Positions 36,501 to 47,410 of a DNA stretch of 64,000 nt are shown one piece after another (the first letter of the stretch is position 1; each line of letters starts with the position of its first letter). Source of the stretch: Xiphydria camelus (Eukaryota > Arthropoda > Insecta > Hymenoptera > Xiphydriidae); contig OY783197.1 in assembly GCA_963678675.1 (NCBI GenBank), positions 25,070,048 to 25,134,047 of the forward strand, given 5' to 3'. Position numbers and translations under genes: made by a program. Below the pieces are notes generated by a model. The model worked only from the letters and a program-made list of their open reading frames with translations. It had not been told where the DNA came from and ran no database searches.

Positions 36501-39500
36501 CAAGACCGGTGAGGAGGACGAAGAGGTCTTGTACAGTCATCGAGCGAAGTTGTTCAGACTCGACACCGAGGCAAAAGCGTGGAAGGAGCGTGGCTTGGGT
36601 GATATAAAGCTTCTCAAGCACAACGTGACCGGAAAGTTGAGACTGGTAATGAGGCGGGATCAGGTGCTGAAATTGTGCTTGAATCACATCGTCATGCCGG
36701 ACTTGGAGCTGACTTCGAAGGACGACAAAACGTGGCTGTGGTCCGCCGTGGATTTCAGCGAGGGTAAACCCGAGCGCGAACAATTCGCCTGTCGCTTCAA
36801 GACGCGCGAAATCGCCGACGAGTTCAAAAGGGCCATCGACGATGCCAAGAAGGCCGCCACGACTCCCGCCGTCAAGATTGCGCCGAAGAGCATCGTCAAA
36901 TCTCCCGAAACGATCAAGAAAAATCTATTCGGCGAGCCCGAAGAACTTCGTGTTCTTTACGAGCTCAAAGTCACGCCCGAGGAGAAGACCGCAGCTCTGA
37001 AGCTCCAGCTTCCGGAGAACTTCTACGCGTACAAACAAAAGCCAGGTTGTCCCGGATGTATCGGCTGCAGAGACGAGAGTGTCTCGCTGTTCGGGAGTGC
37101 TTCGAAGGAGGCGTCCGCTGTACCGGCGAAGAAAGATCAATCGGTGGCGTCGGAACGAGAGAAGTCGTCCGGCTCCGCGCCCTCGGCCGTCGGCAAGGGA
37201 TTCGACGCGTCTCTGACTTTCGGCGACTCGACGAAGGTGCAAGAACCGAAGCCACAGGAATCCAAGCAGACCGCGTCGCGAGCTAAAGTTCCAACGATCA
37301 CCTTTGGGGCGAATGTTGCGTCGAGTGAAGTAAAATCTGCCGAAGTCGCTTCGACGACGGTAACGACTGCCTCGACCTCCGTGATAATATCACCTCCCGT
37401 CCTGAGCAGCGGCTTCACGTCAAAGCCGAACATATCGTTCAAACCCAGCCCAAGCACGACGTCGAACGCGACTTTCGCCGTTCCCCCGGCGGCCGTTGGA
37501 AGTACCGCGACCGTCTTCGGCGATAAGAAGAACGGCGGCATGATCTTCGGGATGGGAGCTTCCGGACAGGCTAACAGTAATGCGGCTGTGTCCGGTTCCA
37601 ACGCGGGCTCGTCGTCAGCGATCAACACGTTCTCCTTCGCCAATGCCAACAAAGCCATCCCGACGTTTGGAGAGCAGGCCGACGCGAAGACGATCGAGAA
37701 TTTGAACGCCTGCAGTCCACTGAATTTGGGCTCGAAAACGACTTCGGCGTCCGCTACCTCGATTTTCGGCGGCGCCGCGCCGCTGTCCTTCAGTAGCGGC
37801 TTCGGTTCGGAAAAGTCGATCTTCGGCGGAACGGCATCGGCGACTCCAGTCTTCGGGACTACCGGTCAAACGGCCGTATTCGGAAGCGCGGCCAACGCAG
37901 CCGGGAAATCATTGTTCGGTGGAACAACTTACCAGGGTGACACGTCGAGCGTCGCGCCCACTACGAATGCGAATATCTTCCGAAGTCCTGGCACTGCGAC
38001 GTACGCGAATATTTTCGGCGGTTCCCCGAAGACGGTCGCGTCGACTGCGACAACGACGACGCCAACGACGAGCAACGCGTCTGGCACCCCTGGAAAAGTG
38101 CTCGCTCCTCCGTTGTTCGGCTCCTTTGCAGGCGTACCGTCGTTCGGATCGATCACCGGTCAATCGAACACGTCGACTACCGAGACCGCTTCATCGACAC
38201 TCGGCTCCGCCACCAATAAACCCTCGTCGACGATATTCGGCGGCACCGTCGCACCTGTGTTCGGCGTATCACCGTCGAATATTGCTTCCAAGTTAGCGTT
38301 CGGTAGTACCATTACCGGTGCCGCCCCGTCGACCTTCGGAAGTCCGAATAACGTCTTTGGAAGCAAAACGAAGGAAGAGGAAGCTAGCAAGGACAACGCA
38401 CTTTCGTTCCTGCCCACGGATAACGTAGCGTCATTTTCAGCACTCGCCGCGAGTTCTCAAAAGCAGCAGGCCTTCAACAAAGGTCGGTTTTCCGAGGTTT
38501 CTGTTATCGCGCGGCAATAAGAACCTGTCTTACGTCAAAAATGTACGTAAAATGAGGGATGAAAACACATTTCAGATCCAAATTTCTCCTTCGACGGAGC
38601 CGGTTCTTCGGTTTTCGGCTCCAAGTCTGCCGCTAATGCTGCTTCACCGGCCCAAACGAAGAAGGGGGAGTTGAACACTTCCAAGAAGGAAGAAGACGAC
38701 GAGGAGGGTGAGGAAGCAGACGACGGGCAGGAGCACGATCCTCACTTCGAGCCCGTCATACCCCTACCGGATGCCATCGAAGTGCGAACTGGCGAGGAGG
38801 ATGAGACAAAAGGTTTGCGAAACGTTTTCGCGTTGACGCGCAATACCCAAAGCTGAACTGCTGTTTTTTTTTTATTCATTCATCACCTTCTCGTGATGCG
38901 TTTCAGTGTTTTGCCAAAGAGCCAAGCTGTACAGATACGTGAACGCCACGAGAGAGTGGAAGGAAAGAGGCGTCGGCGAAATGAAGATACTGCATCATGT
39001 CGAGCATGGCACGTATCGGTTGCTGCTGCGCAGGGAACAAGTTCACAAGGTCGTCTGCAATATTTTGCTGACGCCGGATATTAATTTCGGCATGCTCAAT
39101 TCCTCCGATCGCGCCTGGTGCTGGGCCGGTATGAATTACGCTGAAGACAATCCCGTCGTCGAAGAGCTAGCGATTAAATTCAAGACGCCCGAGCAGGCTC
39201 TGCAATTCAAGGAAGTTGTCGATAGTGCGCAAAAGGTGCTGCTCGAGAAACAGAACATCGATCAAGGTATAGTTTAGCGCTCGAGAAATATGCATATATA
39301 TAGAATGATATACATAACCAGATTTTGGGATAGAAAAAAGGTCTTAAAAGCGGCACTCTCTGATTAATGAAAGATATCAAGTCTTCATTTCTCGAGATCC
39401 GAACTACGAATATTCACTATAGTATTATTTTACGTTAAGGTAACTTTCCCAATAGCAGGATGCGTCCTAGTTGCTGGACATAATGGAGTATAACTCAAAT

Positions 39501-42500
39501 TATTGAATGGGATAAAAAGGAACGAGATTAGAGGGAAAAAATCTTCAATAAATTACGGATGTATACAGGAAGCGTCACTAGTAAGAACCCGTAAAGTCTG
39601 CTACATGAATCTTTATGCCTCCAGATACTGGGCTTAGCCATCTGACTATTGGGACAGTTAACTTAATCCTTCGTCAAATATCATATAAAATTCTGAACGA
39701 TACACTAAATTATTTCGTCCGACTTCGGCGCATCTGTATAAAGTTCGATCTTTAAATCTTCGAGGTCGGAGGACTTGTGCTTTATTTTCTATTATATAAA
39801 AACTGGTTTTTACGAAGATTTTTAGAATTGATATTGAAGTCATTTGGGTCATTCGAACGAGTTCAGCTTTTCTCGATAGACACAGAGCACGATGGTACCT
39901 CGCGACGCGAGTACACAGAGTCCTACGAAATATAGATTTCATTTCACAGCGACGCAGACTTGCGCTCATATATTTTTGAACGCGGTCGATACACCTTCTT
40001 TTCCAATTATATTCGTTTGGCAAAATTTGCTTTCACGAAAGTTTCTACAGCTTTGTGAATTTTCGTACGATTTAAATAAAATTTTAGAACCTTTCTTTCG
40101 AAAGAGATATATTAGATGTACTACTTTTCCCGTTTAATGTAAAAAACGGTGGGAGAAAAGTTGTACGCCTAATACAAAAAATCGACTTCTTTTTTAATCC
40201 GTTACCATAGCGTTCCCGTAAAAATTGTCACGGCAGTGGTCACATGGATCACAATCGCGGAAAGGGAATGTAGAAACTCCTTATACAAAGAAATTAGCAC
40301 AACAACACAATAAGAGACACACAAAACATCCGTCTAAATTGACAGCTCAAACGAGACTCTTGAAGACAGGCGAGCGATCCGAATCCTAGATGATAGCGAA
40401 TGTCAGCTGACTATGATCAAGTCTCGTAGACATACTTGGGACACGTGCCGTCGTGACACTGTACCCTCCTCTCAAAGTTCATCATTTCGATGAACTCTCC
40501 AAACTCCAAAAAATCCAAACGGGGCGAAATCGTGCAATCGGGCCGGGCTTCTCCGCAACTTTCCAAGAATCTCCACGATACTTACAGGAATTCGATTATC
40601 TATAATCTCCACCTTCAAAAGTCATTCCAGGAGAATTTTTTTCAAGAACAATATCAACGAAATCCTAGGCATGTATAATCTTTCAACGTGGTTACAATAG
40701 TATTCCTTAATAGGAAATAAAAAACGGACCTTCTTGACGTAGACCTCGCAAAACTCCCTTGAAGGCTTAAAACTTGTATAAACGCTTCTGATTCTGAGCT
40801 TTTTTTCAACGAATATAATGTAGATCTTTGGACATGAGTGGGAATGATTGTAATTGCTATAGACTTTTACCTCAGTCTCTTATTCTGGTATTTACCCATC
40901 GGTTCAAGGAAAACCCATGGCTCATAAAAACCTTGAACAGAACAAATTGAATCTTGCACAGACTCTACATTCGTATGGAGTCAATCGATCGAGGTGAACA
41001 ATTTTGATTTGGTCCTTCGTGACTTCTAAATGCGGAGAAGCACAGCAGGAGAACACAACTCGGTTGTTTCATGTGTAGAATACTTATATGCTAAGAGACA
41101 CATAGAGATCGAATACACGAGAGACTTGGCACACCAATATTTAAAGTTAGTTCAATTATTAGGAAGTATGCAACCTTCATTAATCAACACCATTTAGTTT
41201 CTCGAATTTGTATCATCCGCGTTCTTATCACTATTGAATCCCTTCTTTGATTGACAAGCCCTACTAGGACAAAATGAACGCGTATATCCTCATTTACCAC
41301 ATAACCAATATTCTGTTTTATAGACATGTCTTCCCATTATTTCGTTCATTTATAAAAAAAACTCTCTAGTTGTTTAGTCACCGCATTTGATCCACAAGCA
41401 TCACACATTATTTATTATACTACTATCACTACCACCTAAAAAATTCCTAGCATAGCTATCCGAATTCCCGGAAGGAAACAATCGCTGACTGTTCTATCCA
41501 AATTGTTTTGGTTGTTCATCATTCTTAATTTTCTTAATTAAAGATTTAATAATTTCAAACTTCATTGTTTTATAAACAGCTAATTGTAGAGGTTATGCCG
41601 TCGAATCTTATATGTTTTTGTGTTTCAATATCTTTTACATCCCAAATAAATCGTGAGCAAGCGATTTTACCTTGGACTTCATATAAACATTCAGTATAAT
41701 CTAATCGACAGAATCTCTATAAGGCATTGGCAAACGACGGCACATCTTCACCTGGTTTTTGTTTTCTGGCTAGAACTTGTGTGTATTAAAGTTTCGTTAG
41801 ATGTTTACCACCATATCTCAGTTTTAAACATTTTTAAGTAACTCGTATAGTTAGACATTTTTATTTGTGATAAGCTTTTTGAAATTGAATGTGCCGTATT
41901 TACTTCGCACGAACTGTGGTCACGTCTCACACCAATGTTACGGCAGTGGAAACGAGAACCGAAATCGTGAAAAGAGAACACGAAAACTCTTTATTCAAGG
42001 AAACTGTTGATAACAGGCGAGCGATCTGGATCCTGGGTGATAGCGAGTATTAACTGTTTATAACTAAGTTTCGTAGGCCATGCTTGAAACATGTAGACGG
42101 TGATCCTCATCAGCCTTCGTAATAACAATTAAATGCATCCATCGGGAAGCTGAGACTTTAATACTCGTAGTATTAAGGTGTATACGTCATTATTACGTCC
42201 GCAGAAGGGAGAACGGAAGACAACGAAAGTGGTGTTCAGGGAGAGGAGGAAGATGAAGATATCGACGAAGAAGAGGAAGAAGAGGACGAAGACGAGCCTT
42301 TGCTGATGTTCGAGAAAAGAGCCACCTTGTTCACTCAAGATCCCCGGGATTCGACGTGGAAGACTATAGCGATGGGCAATTTAAAAGTCTTCTACGACTC
42401 TGAGATTTTCGGCGCGAGGATAGTGCTCGAGTCCGATGGAACTGGCGAGTTCGTCAGCAATACTATAATTAGTATGCAAACTTCTATGCAGGTAAATTTG

Positions 42501-44141
42501 ATGCGCTCTGATACTTTGAAATGTAATTTCTAGGATACGAAATTATAGCTTTTGTGTTCACAATTTCTAAATATTTCAATTCAGTTTCGAAATAATACTA
42601 GACATCTCCGTTGTATCGATAAGATATTTCTTAGAGATGTCCTGCCCAATTTTCTTGCAACGGATATTTCTGAAAACGGCTCCATTGAAAAACTCTCTCG
42701 CCCTATCGATGCGCGTGAGATACTCTTTCAAAAACTCTTTCATTGCAAATATCTTTAGACATCCTTAACACGATTCTCAAATAATTAAATGTTACAATAA
42801 CTACTTCCACTTCCACAACTTAAATTGAGTTGCCTTTGAATTTAAGGTGCAAGGAAAGGAGTGCATATGGTCGGAGATCGACTACGCTTTGGACCCACCG
42901 GTGAAACGTACTCTCAAAGCGGTCTTTTCTTCGGTTCAAGTTGCGGGCGAGATGTTAGCGATCTTCGAGGATGTACGTATCGCTTAATCGTTTATTATTC
43001 CAATATTAATTACCGCATCGCACCGAGCATTCCGTTATCGGCGTATCATCCTTTCGAGTGAACGAGTAACTGCTCAGATTATAGGTATAGGCTACAATTT
43101 ATGCCTTTCCACGTACGTTTGGCGCCGTTATCGCGACTTCTCCTTTCGACGTATACAGGGTGTTCCAGATTAAGCGGATGTCCCGTTAATGGTGAATTCC
43201 TTATGAAAATCCAAGATTTTATTTCTAATGAAAAAATGTCGAGGGGTCAAATGTTTTTAAATTATATACGGTGTCCCAGAAATGGCGGACGCGGACCGAG
43301 AGTGGCGGTATTTGTCATGAAAAATTAAACTGAATGTGCGATTTAAAATGTTATGTGACCTGCAGATTTTACACAGGGACGAGAAGTAGTTGTGCAATTG
43401 CAATGCAGTATCAATAAAAAGAGTCGCTGGTAATCAGTCGACCCTCGAGCAAGAACGTCTTCAACAAAAGCTGGTGATGTTTGACTGATCAGTCATTCGA
43501 CGATTCAGTTAAAATGTTTATCTTATAGTCAAATAACTGAGCAGTCGAATGCCATTATCATTTATTCGCGACGCTCTCACTCGAGAGTCGACTGATCACC
43601 AGCGACGCTTCCAATGATACTGCATTGCGGTTGTACAATTTCGTCTTCCTCCTGCGTTGAACCTGCTGGTCGTAGACAACTTGAATCGCATATTCAAGGT
43701 CTAATTTTTCATAAAGAAATACCGCTATGTGTTTCGTGTCCGTCATTTCTGGGACATCGTGCACATTACAATATTGTTAAAATATTGTAATAATAAATCA
43801 TATTTACTGCATATTTTTTAAAGGTGTCGCGTCTCTACCAATGCCGACTTGTGACTATAGATCGACCTGAAATGTCAAAGCTGCGGCAAATTTGTACCGG
43901 TACGAATTAAAATTGGTGAAAATATGAGATCGCGAAAGGCGTCACTCTTCCCTCTTTTTAAAGCTAAGAAATGCCATTTTCGGCAAGACAACTTTGATAA
44001 CGAATACGTCGATAACGCGATATGATCGAAAGCATGTTAAAGATTAAGACGAATAAAGATCACTAATTGTTACAGGGACAACATTACGCCAAGCAGGCGG
44101 GTATTAGCGAATCCGAATATTATATACCCGACAAGGAGTAA
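21527..44141 (+). CDS. Nup358 (RanBP2): RanBP2/Nup358, nuclear pore cytoplasmic-filament protein
   Basis: 24 phase-consistent exons: 21527..21598, 22325..22550, 22618..22794, 25136..25448, 26480..26787, 27143..27240, 27434..27554, 28238..28450, 28847..28967, 29683..29848, 29996..30153, 30235..30385, 30610..30853, 30941..31158, 31244..33185, 33989..34084, 34494..34741, 34830..35045, 35266..38482, 38576..38812, 38907..39266, 42205..42491, 42847..42972, 44076..44141, giving 3126 aa. Order: TPR/helical N-terminal domain (1-800), Pro-rich region with a coiled coil (870-920), RanBD1 (about 1210-1340), RanBD2 (1576-1705), four RanBP2-type zinc fingers (1764-1965), FG segments, RanBD3 (2097-2225), IR-like motif (2258-2290), FG-rich stretch to 2768, RanBD4 (2825-2960), a Glu/Asp run, degenerate RanBD5 (2998-3110). 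It anchors at the pore, binds Ran-GTP and aids export-complex disassembly. The start [12 protein letters not shown] aligns with the vertebrate start. There is no cyclophilin domain after the last RanBD. Confidence 0.93.
24059..24269. mobile_element. Complete MITE, CACCCTGGAGCTCAG ends
   Basis: A cleanly bounded 211-bp fold-back between TA dinucleotides at 24057-24058 and 24270-24271. The TIR is CACCCTGGAGCTCAGATTCT (left) and its near complement (right). The interior carries the same core as the copies at 16-20 kb and 48-50 kb, but the termini differ from their GTCGCTGG ends. Confidence 0.85.
24618..24712 (-). ncRNA. tRNA-like Pol III sequence (SINE head or tRNA pseudogene)
   Basis: Read on the minus strand there is an A-box-like TAGCGCAACGG followed about 40 bases later by a B-box-like GGTTCAATTC, then a T-run suited to Pol III termination. 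The acceptor and anticodon stems do not pair well, so a functional tRNA is unlikely. A tRNA-derived SINE head or a pseudogene fits best. Confidence 0.45.
26125..26414. repeat. Inverted repeat in RanBP2 intron 4
   Basis: Arms of 29 bp (26125-26154 and 26386-26414) containing GAAGAGTGTAACTTCTAATT and its complement, separated by about 230 bp. The right arm ends 65 bp before the exon starting at 26480. No coding content. Confidence 0.75.
27555..28237. other. RanBP2 intron 7
   Basis: 683 bp of AT-rich intron; nothing recognisable. Confidence 0.5.
28968..29682. other. RanBP2 intron 9
   Basis: 715 bp. The donor is read as GTGGGT at 28968, four bases before a GTATCA that would break the frame; with this donor the exons join as [11 protein letters not shown] in frame. 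Nothing else recognisable. Confidence 0.5.
32287..32680 (+). other. RanBD1 of RanBP2
   Basis: Starts FQPVIPLP and contains [33 protein letters not shown] and the late Trp-containing [11 protein letters not shown]. All hallmark positions of a Ran-GTP-binding domain are present. Confidence 0.9.
33186..33988. other. RanBP2 intron 15
   Basis: 803 bp between the RanBD1 exon and a small 96-base exon; nothing recognisable. Confidence 0.5.
34596..35300 (+). other. RanBD2 of RanBP2 (split over three exons)
   Basis: [18 protein letters not shown] is followed by [10 protein letters not shown] in one exon and [15 protein letters not shown] in the next; the C-terminal helix ASEFHDTV is in the third. Confidence 0.9.
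35467..36070 (+). other. Four RanBP2-type zinc fingers
   Basis: Each finger has W-x-C-x2-C ... C-x2-C spacing (WECNAC/CVAC, WECNAC/CVAC, WECGAC/CAAC, WECQSC/CVTC), preceded by [11 protein letters not shown] or a variant. Such fingers bind Ran, RNA or COPI partners in relatives. The first two are products of a recent internal duplication with a 147-base period. Confidence 0.9.
36460..36870 (+). other. RanBD3 of RanBP2
   Basis: [34 protein letters not shown] and [15 protein letters not shown] are all present, with [10 protein letters not shown] in the late strand. Confidence 0.9.
36942..37040 (+). other. Single IR-like (SUMO E3) motif of RanBP2
   Basis: [20 protein letters not shown] followed by [10 protein letters not shown] matches the internal-repeat motif that in vertebrates is present twice (IR1 and IR2) and binds Ubc9 and SUMO. 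Only one copy is visible here and it lies after RanBD3, as in vertebrates. Activity as a SUMO ligase is inference. Confidence 0.7.
38746..39240 (+). other. RanBD4 of RanBP2
   Basis: [20 protein letters not shown], split by an intron, then [30 protein letters not shown] and [11 protein letters not shown]. Canonical apart from LLLRRE in place of LLMRRE. Confidence 0.88.
40229..40440. repeat. Direct repeat A in intron 21 (LTR-like?)
   Basis: Begins TGTCACGGCAGTGG and includes AATCGCGGAAAGGGAA and ACAGGCGAGCGATCC. It matches segment 41936-42100 in the same orientation, with extra sequence in the middle. It could be one LTR or end of an old retroelement; no retroelement genes lie between the two copies. 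Confidence 0.45.
41936..42100. repeat. Direct repeat B in intron 21 (LTR-like?)
   Basis: Begins TGTTACGGCAGTGG and includes AATCGTGAAAAGAGAA and ACAGGCGAGCGATCT, parallel to repeat A 1.7 kb upstream. It lies about 100 bp before the exon at 42205. Confidence 0.45.
42295..44110 (+). other. Degenerate fifth RanBD at the RanBP2 C-terminus
   Basis: Across the last three exons: [20 protein letters not shown], then [19 protein letters not shown] and [12 protein letters not shown]. The fold outline of a RanBD is kept (RATLF, W, NLKVFYD, late Trp), but the KERG and LMRREQ signatures are lost, so Ran binding is doubtful. It follows a long Glu/Asp run. The protein ends 14 residues after GQHYAKQA. Confidence 0.75.
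43270..43765. repeat. Large fold-back element in last RanBP2 intron
   Basis: An inverted repeat with outer arms GTCCCAGAAATGGCGGAC and GTCCGTCATTTCTGGGAC and inner arms GATCAGTCG/CGACTGATC near TCGCTGG/CCAGCGA. Arms are about 170 bp each and imperfect. An open frame on the minus strand (43558-43764) lies in one arm and is not called a gene. Confidence 0.75.
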
Positions 44142-46544
44142 TGTTATAAGAAAAAAGAAATTTATCTCTTATACATGTACTGCAAGATCGCTCGACTAAC
44201 GCCAAAATTATCCTCGCGTCGCATCTAAGTTAGAACTTTAAACTTGATTGCGTGATTTCTTTTTAATTATACAGCGACTAGTAATAAGACTGCATTACAA
44301 TCATTGTTGAGACGGAGAACGTTATTAAAAATGTATCTGTAACTAAGCGTCATTCAAATACATTTTACTTAGACGAAGGTAAATATGATTGTATTAAATC
44401 AACTCGACCAACGAATTCTCAATCCATACGCCTTTAATCATTTCGTTTCTTTGTCATTGTGTAAGTCATTTTCGCAATTTTTATTTTAGATTTTACTTAT
44501 CCTGTTATTGCGTACAAACTTGATAAGATTTTTGACAGACTCTAGATCTCTAAATTATGTGTACACATAGATAAAAATGAAGTTTTTTCTTTTGAATAAA
44601 GTACATCTCCTGCAGTGTAAGCAAAAAGTATCATTCCTACAAGTAATTTGCTTATTTGTGAAGGTTTTTAAATCATTTCTTCTGTTATAAAAGCAGTGTC
44701 TTTCAGATCGACTTCAATAACTACCCTGCTAAAAATATCCAATAGAAACATATTATTTAAAAAATCGTATCCGCTTACTATGCATTTTCTTTTTCGTATT
44801 ATGATTTTTGAACGTAAATAAAACAGTTGATTTGCCATTATTTGTAGAACTTACATACTTATTTGTATGTATGAGTAATGAAACAAAAACTGTTACTAAT
44901 GCTTTTGTAAGTAAGATTTTATAGAATCTGTCCGAAGCAATATATGCATGCTCATAAATACGAATAAGAAATCTAGTGTAAGTTGCCTGTTACACATAGA
45001 TGTCTATTGAAACAGATTATAATTCTTATTTGCATAATTATCATGCTAATAAAACTCACGGACGACTTATAAAATCTTATGTATTTTATGCTCGTTTCTA
45101 TTTGTCTCTATTGGATATTTTTAGTATCTTTAGTATCTTTTGGTTATCTTAAACCTGGGCCGCTAACAACATTTACCTATCATTTGATAGCCAATTTCTA
45201 GGGACAATAACTACTGTTATATATTTTTTTAAATAGTTGGAAAATGTCGAATTAACCATTGATGAAAGAAATTAACTGCTTCAGATAGGTACCAATTAAC
45301 ACACATTATCTTGCGTATTTTAAATGCGATTTCTTTTACGCATAGAGGTAAAGAAAAATAACAATTTAGATTTAGAAATATATTATTTACGCATCTCTCT
45401 TCATTGCCCACTAAAGGTGATAGCTTTTCTCGGTGTATGTTTCAAGAAAATTGCAAGTTTCTCGATTGTTGTTATTTTTGGAGTATTACTGCTCCGTAAA
45501 AATTATACGCTCGCGATTCCGACGTCTATATTATTTGTGAAACGCACCTACCGCATTCATAAAAAGAAAGTATGCTACACTTTTCCCGAAAGATGCGATA
45601 CGTGTTTGGGCTAGAACTCCGTAAAAAGAATTTAAACGAATGTTACAATTCATCAAGATAAACTCATTATTATGATGCATACATAACTATATTATACGGG
45701 GTGTAATGGCCAAGTGGGCTAAAATAGAAGCCTAATTCTGTTCAGAATTTATACATTGATCACAATGGTATGACTTCCTACGATCCCCTCACTTTGACAA
45801 AGAGTTGACAGCCGAGTGGGTTTCGAGGAACAGGAATCGTAGGAAGTCATCTCATTGGTCAGTAGACTATACATCGTACAAAATTGCAGCGGGAAACGGT
45901 CAATTCGAATAAAAGCGAATGTTATCTTTTCTCAATTAAGCTTTATTTAAAAATTTATATAATACGTAAATACAATACATGATTCTATGATTCATTATAA
46001 AAATTACCAAATTGCGAAGATTCTGTTGACCTTAAAGCAATTCGTTAGACAAATCTGTGAACGCTTTGTATTTGTCTTTCGCTGTAAATATTTCGCGAGA
46101 AACTGTAGAAAGGTTTCTTTCGGAAGATGTGCTTGAAGCAAAAATCTTTCACCGATCTCGTACACATCTTGGAGCAATCTTCCGGCAAGTCTACGTAAAA
46201 TAAACGAAAAACTTGTGCCGTAAGAATTTTGCAGCGGTTTACCGAAAAGCTATCGTTGGTGCAAAAATCTTCATCGAATCCCTTGTCCCATTGCGATTAC
46301 ATATCCGTATACAAAATAATTCTGATCGACCCGCTTCGGATGACGGTACTTCAATTGAGTCGGCCGTAGTTGAACGATAAGAGCGGATTAGCCTTCCTGG
46401 CAAAGTATTAAGATTCACTTGAATCTTTTAGCTACGATCGACTTGATAGAAGTACCATCACCCAAAGTGGGTCGATCAGAATCATTGACTCTAGATGTAT
46501 CATACATACCTGTGCTACGTAAGGCATCTCGATTAGGTATCCTC
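44142..46544. other. Convergent intergenic region, RanBP2 and C19orf12
   Basis: The 3' sides of two convergent genes. AATAAA at 44595-44600 is a candidate RanBP2 polyadenylation signal. Inverted repeats lie at about 44725-45125 (arms CTAAAAATATCCAATAGA) and 45755-45872 (arms TGACTTCCTACGAT), and a MITE at 46318-46493. No coding sequence supported. Confidence 0.5.
46318..46493. mobile_element. MITE, TTCTGATCGACCCGCTT family (copy 1)
   Basis: Inverted ends TCTGATCGACCCGCTT and AAAGTGGGTCGATCAGAA, each followed inward by a GACGGTACTT-like block (inverted AAGTACCATC). Related copies lie at 48568, 60872 and, cut by the window edge, 63977. Confidence 0.75.
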
Positions 46545-46550
46545 TTTATT
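46545..46550 (-). promoter_or_regulatory. Polyadenylation signal for C19orf12 homologue
   Basis: AATAAA on the minus strand about 120 bases after the stop codon. Confidence 0.5.
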
Positions 46551-46668
46551 TTGAGTATAAATGTATGAAAATAGAACTTCATAAAATAGTAATTATCGCG
46601 AGTTCGTTAATTAGAATACAATTCACTTTAGAACCGCGTACAAGTGTAATAATTGATATGAAACTTCA

Positions 46669-47330
46669 CTATGCAATCGTCATATGCCGCTCTGACAGAA
46701 ATGCTTTTAAAACGCCTATCAAACCCGCTATGAAATTTTTCTCATTAGACGATGCTTTTCGAATGAACGTTTGTATGTTTTTAATGCGCTCGGACGTTAG
46801 ATATTTGCGTAACGCTTGTGCGAGCTTTTCTTTGTCCGCATTCGTTAATTCAGCATATAGCTGTAATACAGTTTTATACTTTCCGTCGACCGCATAAGCT
46901 GCCACGCAGCTCCCCACGACGCCAGCTGAAAATTTAAGCGGAGGAACAGCCAATGAAATGCTTGAATTTTGAAATCAAACAGCGTTGATGTCTTAAACTT
47001 TGAACACGGAACCAGGCCTCTATCGTCAAATCTAATCATTTGATCGATAGCTAGCCCAGCTTATCTAGAGACGAGACTTAAACTGAATCGGAGAAATTAG
47101 CTCCGATAATCGTAAAATTTCTTCGATAAAATATTTTCTCGCTCGTTATTTAATTACACGTGAAATAAATAATTACCAACTGCCAAACCCTTAGAGCCAA
47201 AGAATATGCCCCCGAGCATCGCTGACACTCCAACTGCAGTACCAGCTAATCCTGCATGACGTACAGTTATTCTCAGCTCGTTTATTTGAGGAATTCGAGC
47301 GAATTCCCGGAGAAGTGGTCCCGTCGGCAT
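46669..47330 (-). CDS. C19orf12: C19orf12 homologue (glycine-zipper membrane protein)
   Basis: Two coding exons on the minus strand, 47330..47177 and 46925..46669, splitting an Ala codon, give 136 aa. The middle segment, ending FFGSKGLAVAGVVGSCVAAY, is the Gly/Ala-rich hydrophobic hairpin of the family, and the C-terminal half (KTVLQLYAEL..., ending SERHMTIA) aligns with human C19orf12. Human mutations cause a neurodegeneration with brain iron accumulation; the protein sits at mitochondria, ER and their contacts, and its molecular role is unclear. The start is well supported: a TGA in frame lies just upstream, and the exon begins six bases earlier (47336) at an acceptor. A 5' UTR exon ending at 47410 with a strong GTGAGT donor fits a 73-base intron. 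Confidence 0.85.
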
Positions 47331-47410
47331 CACCGCCTGAAACGAGCAAAATTTGTCGTAAATAAATGTAAAACGATGCATATTTAAGTTCATTCGATAC
47401 GATACTCACG

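Larger units (their letters stand above)
39267..42204. other. RanBP2 intron 21 (2.9 kb)
   Basis: The largest RanBP2 intron. It contains two related segments (40229-40440 and 41936-42100, listed separately) and otherwise AT-rich sequence with no supported coding content. Confidence 0.55.

Noticed and set aside
35962..36783. 273-codon minus-strand frame
   Set aside because: Antisense of the zinc-finger/RanBD3 exon of RanBP2.
46565..46897. 110-codon plus-strand frame
   Set aside because: Antisense of the C19orf12 homologue's second coding exon, which has clear homology.
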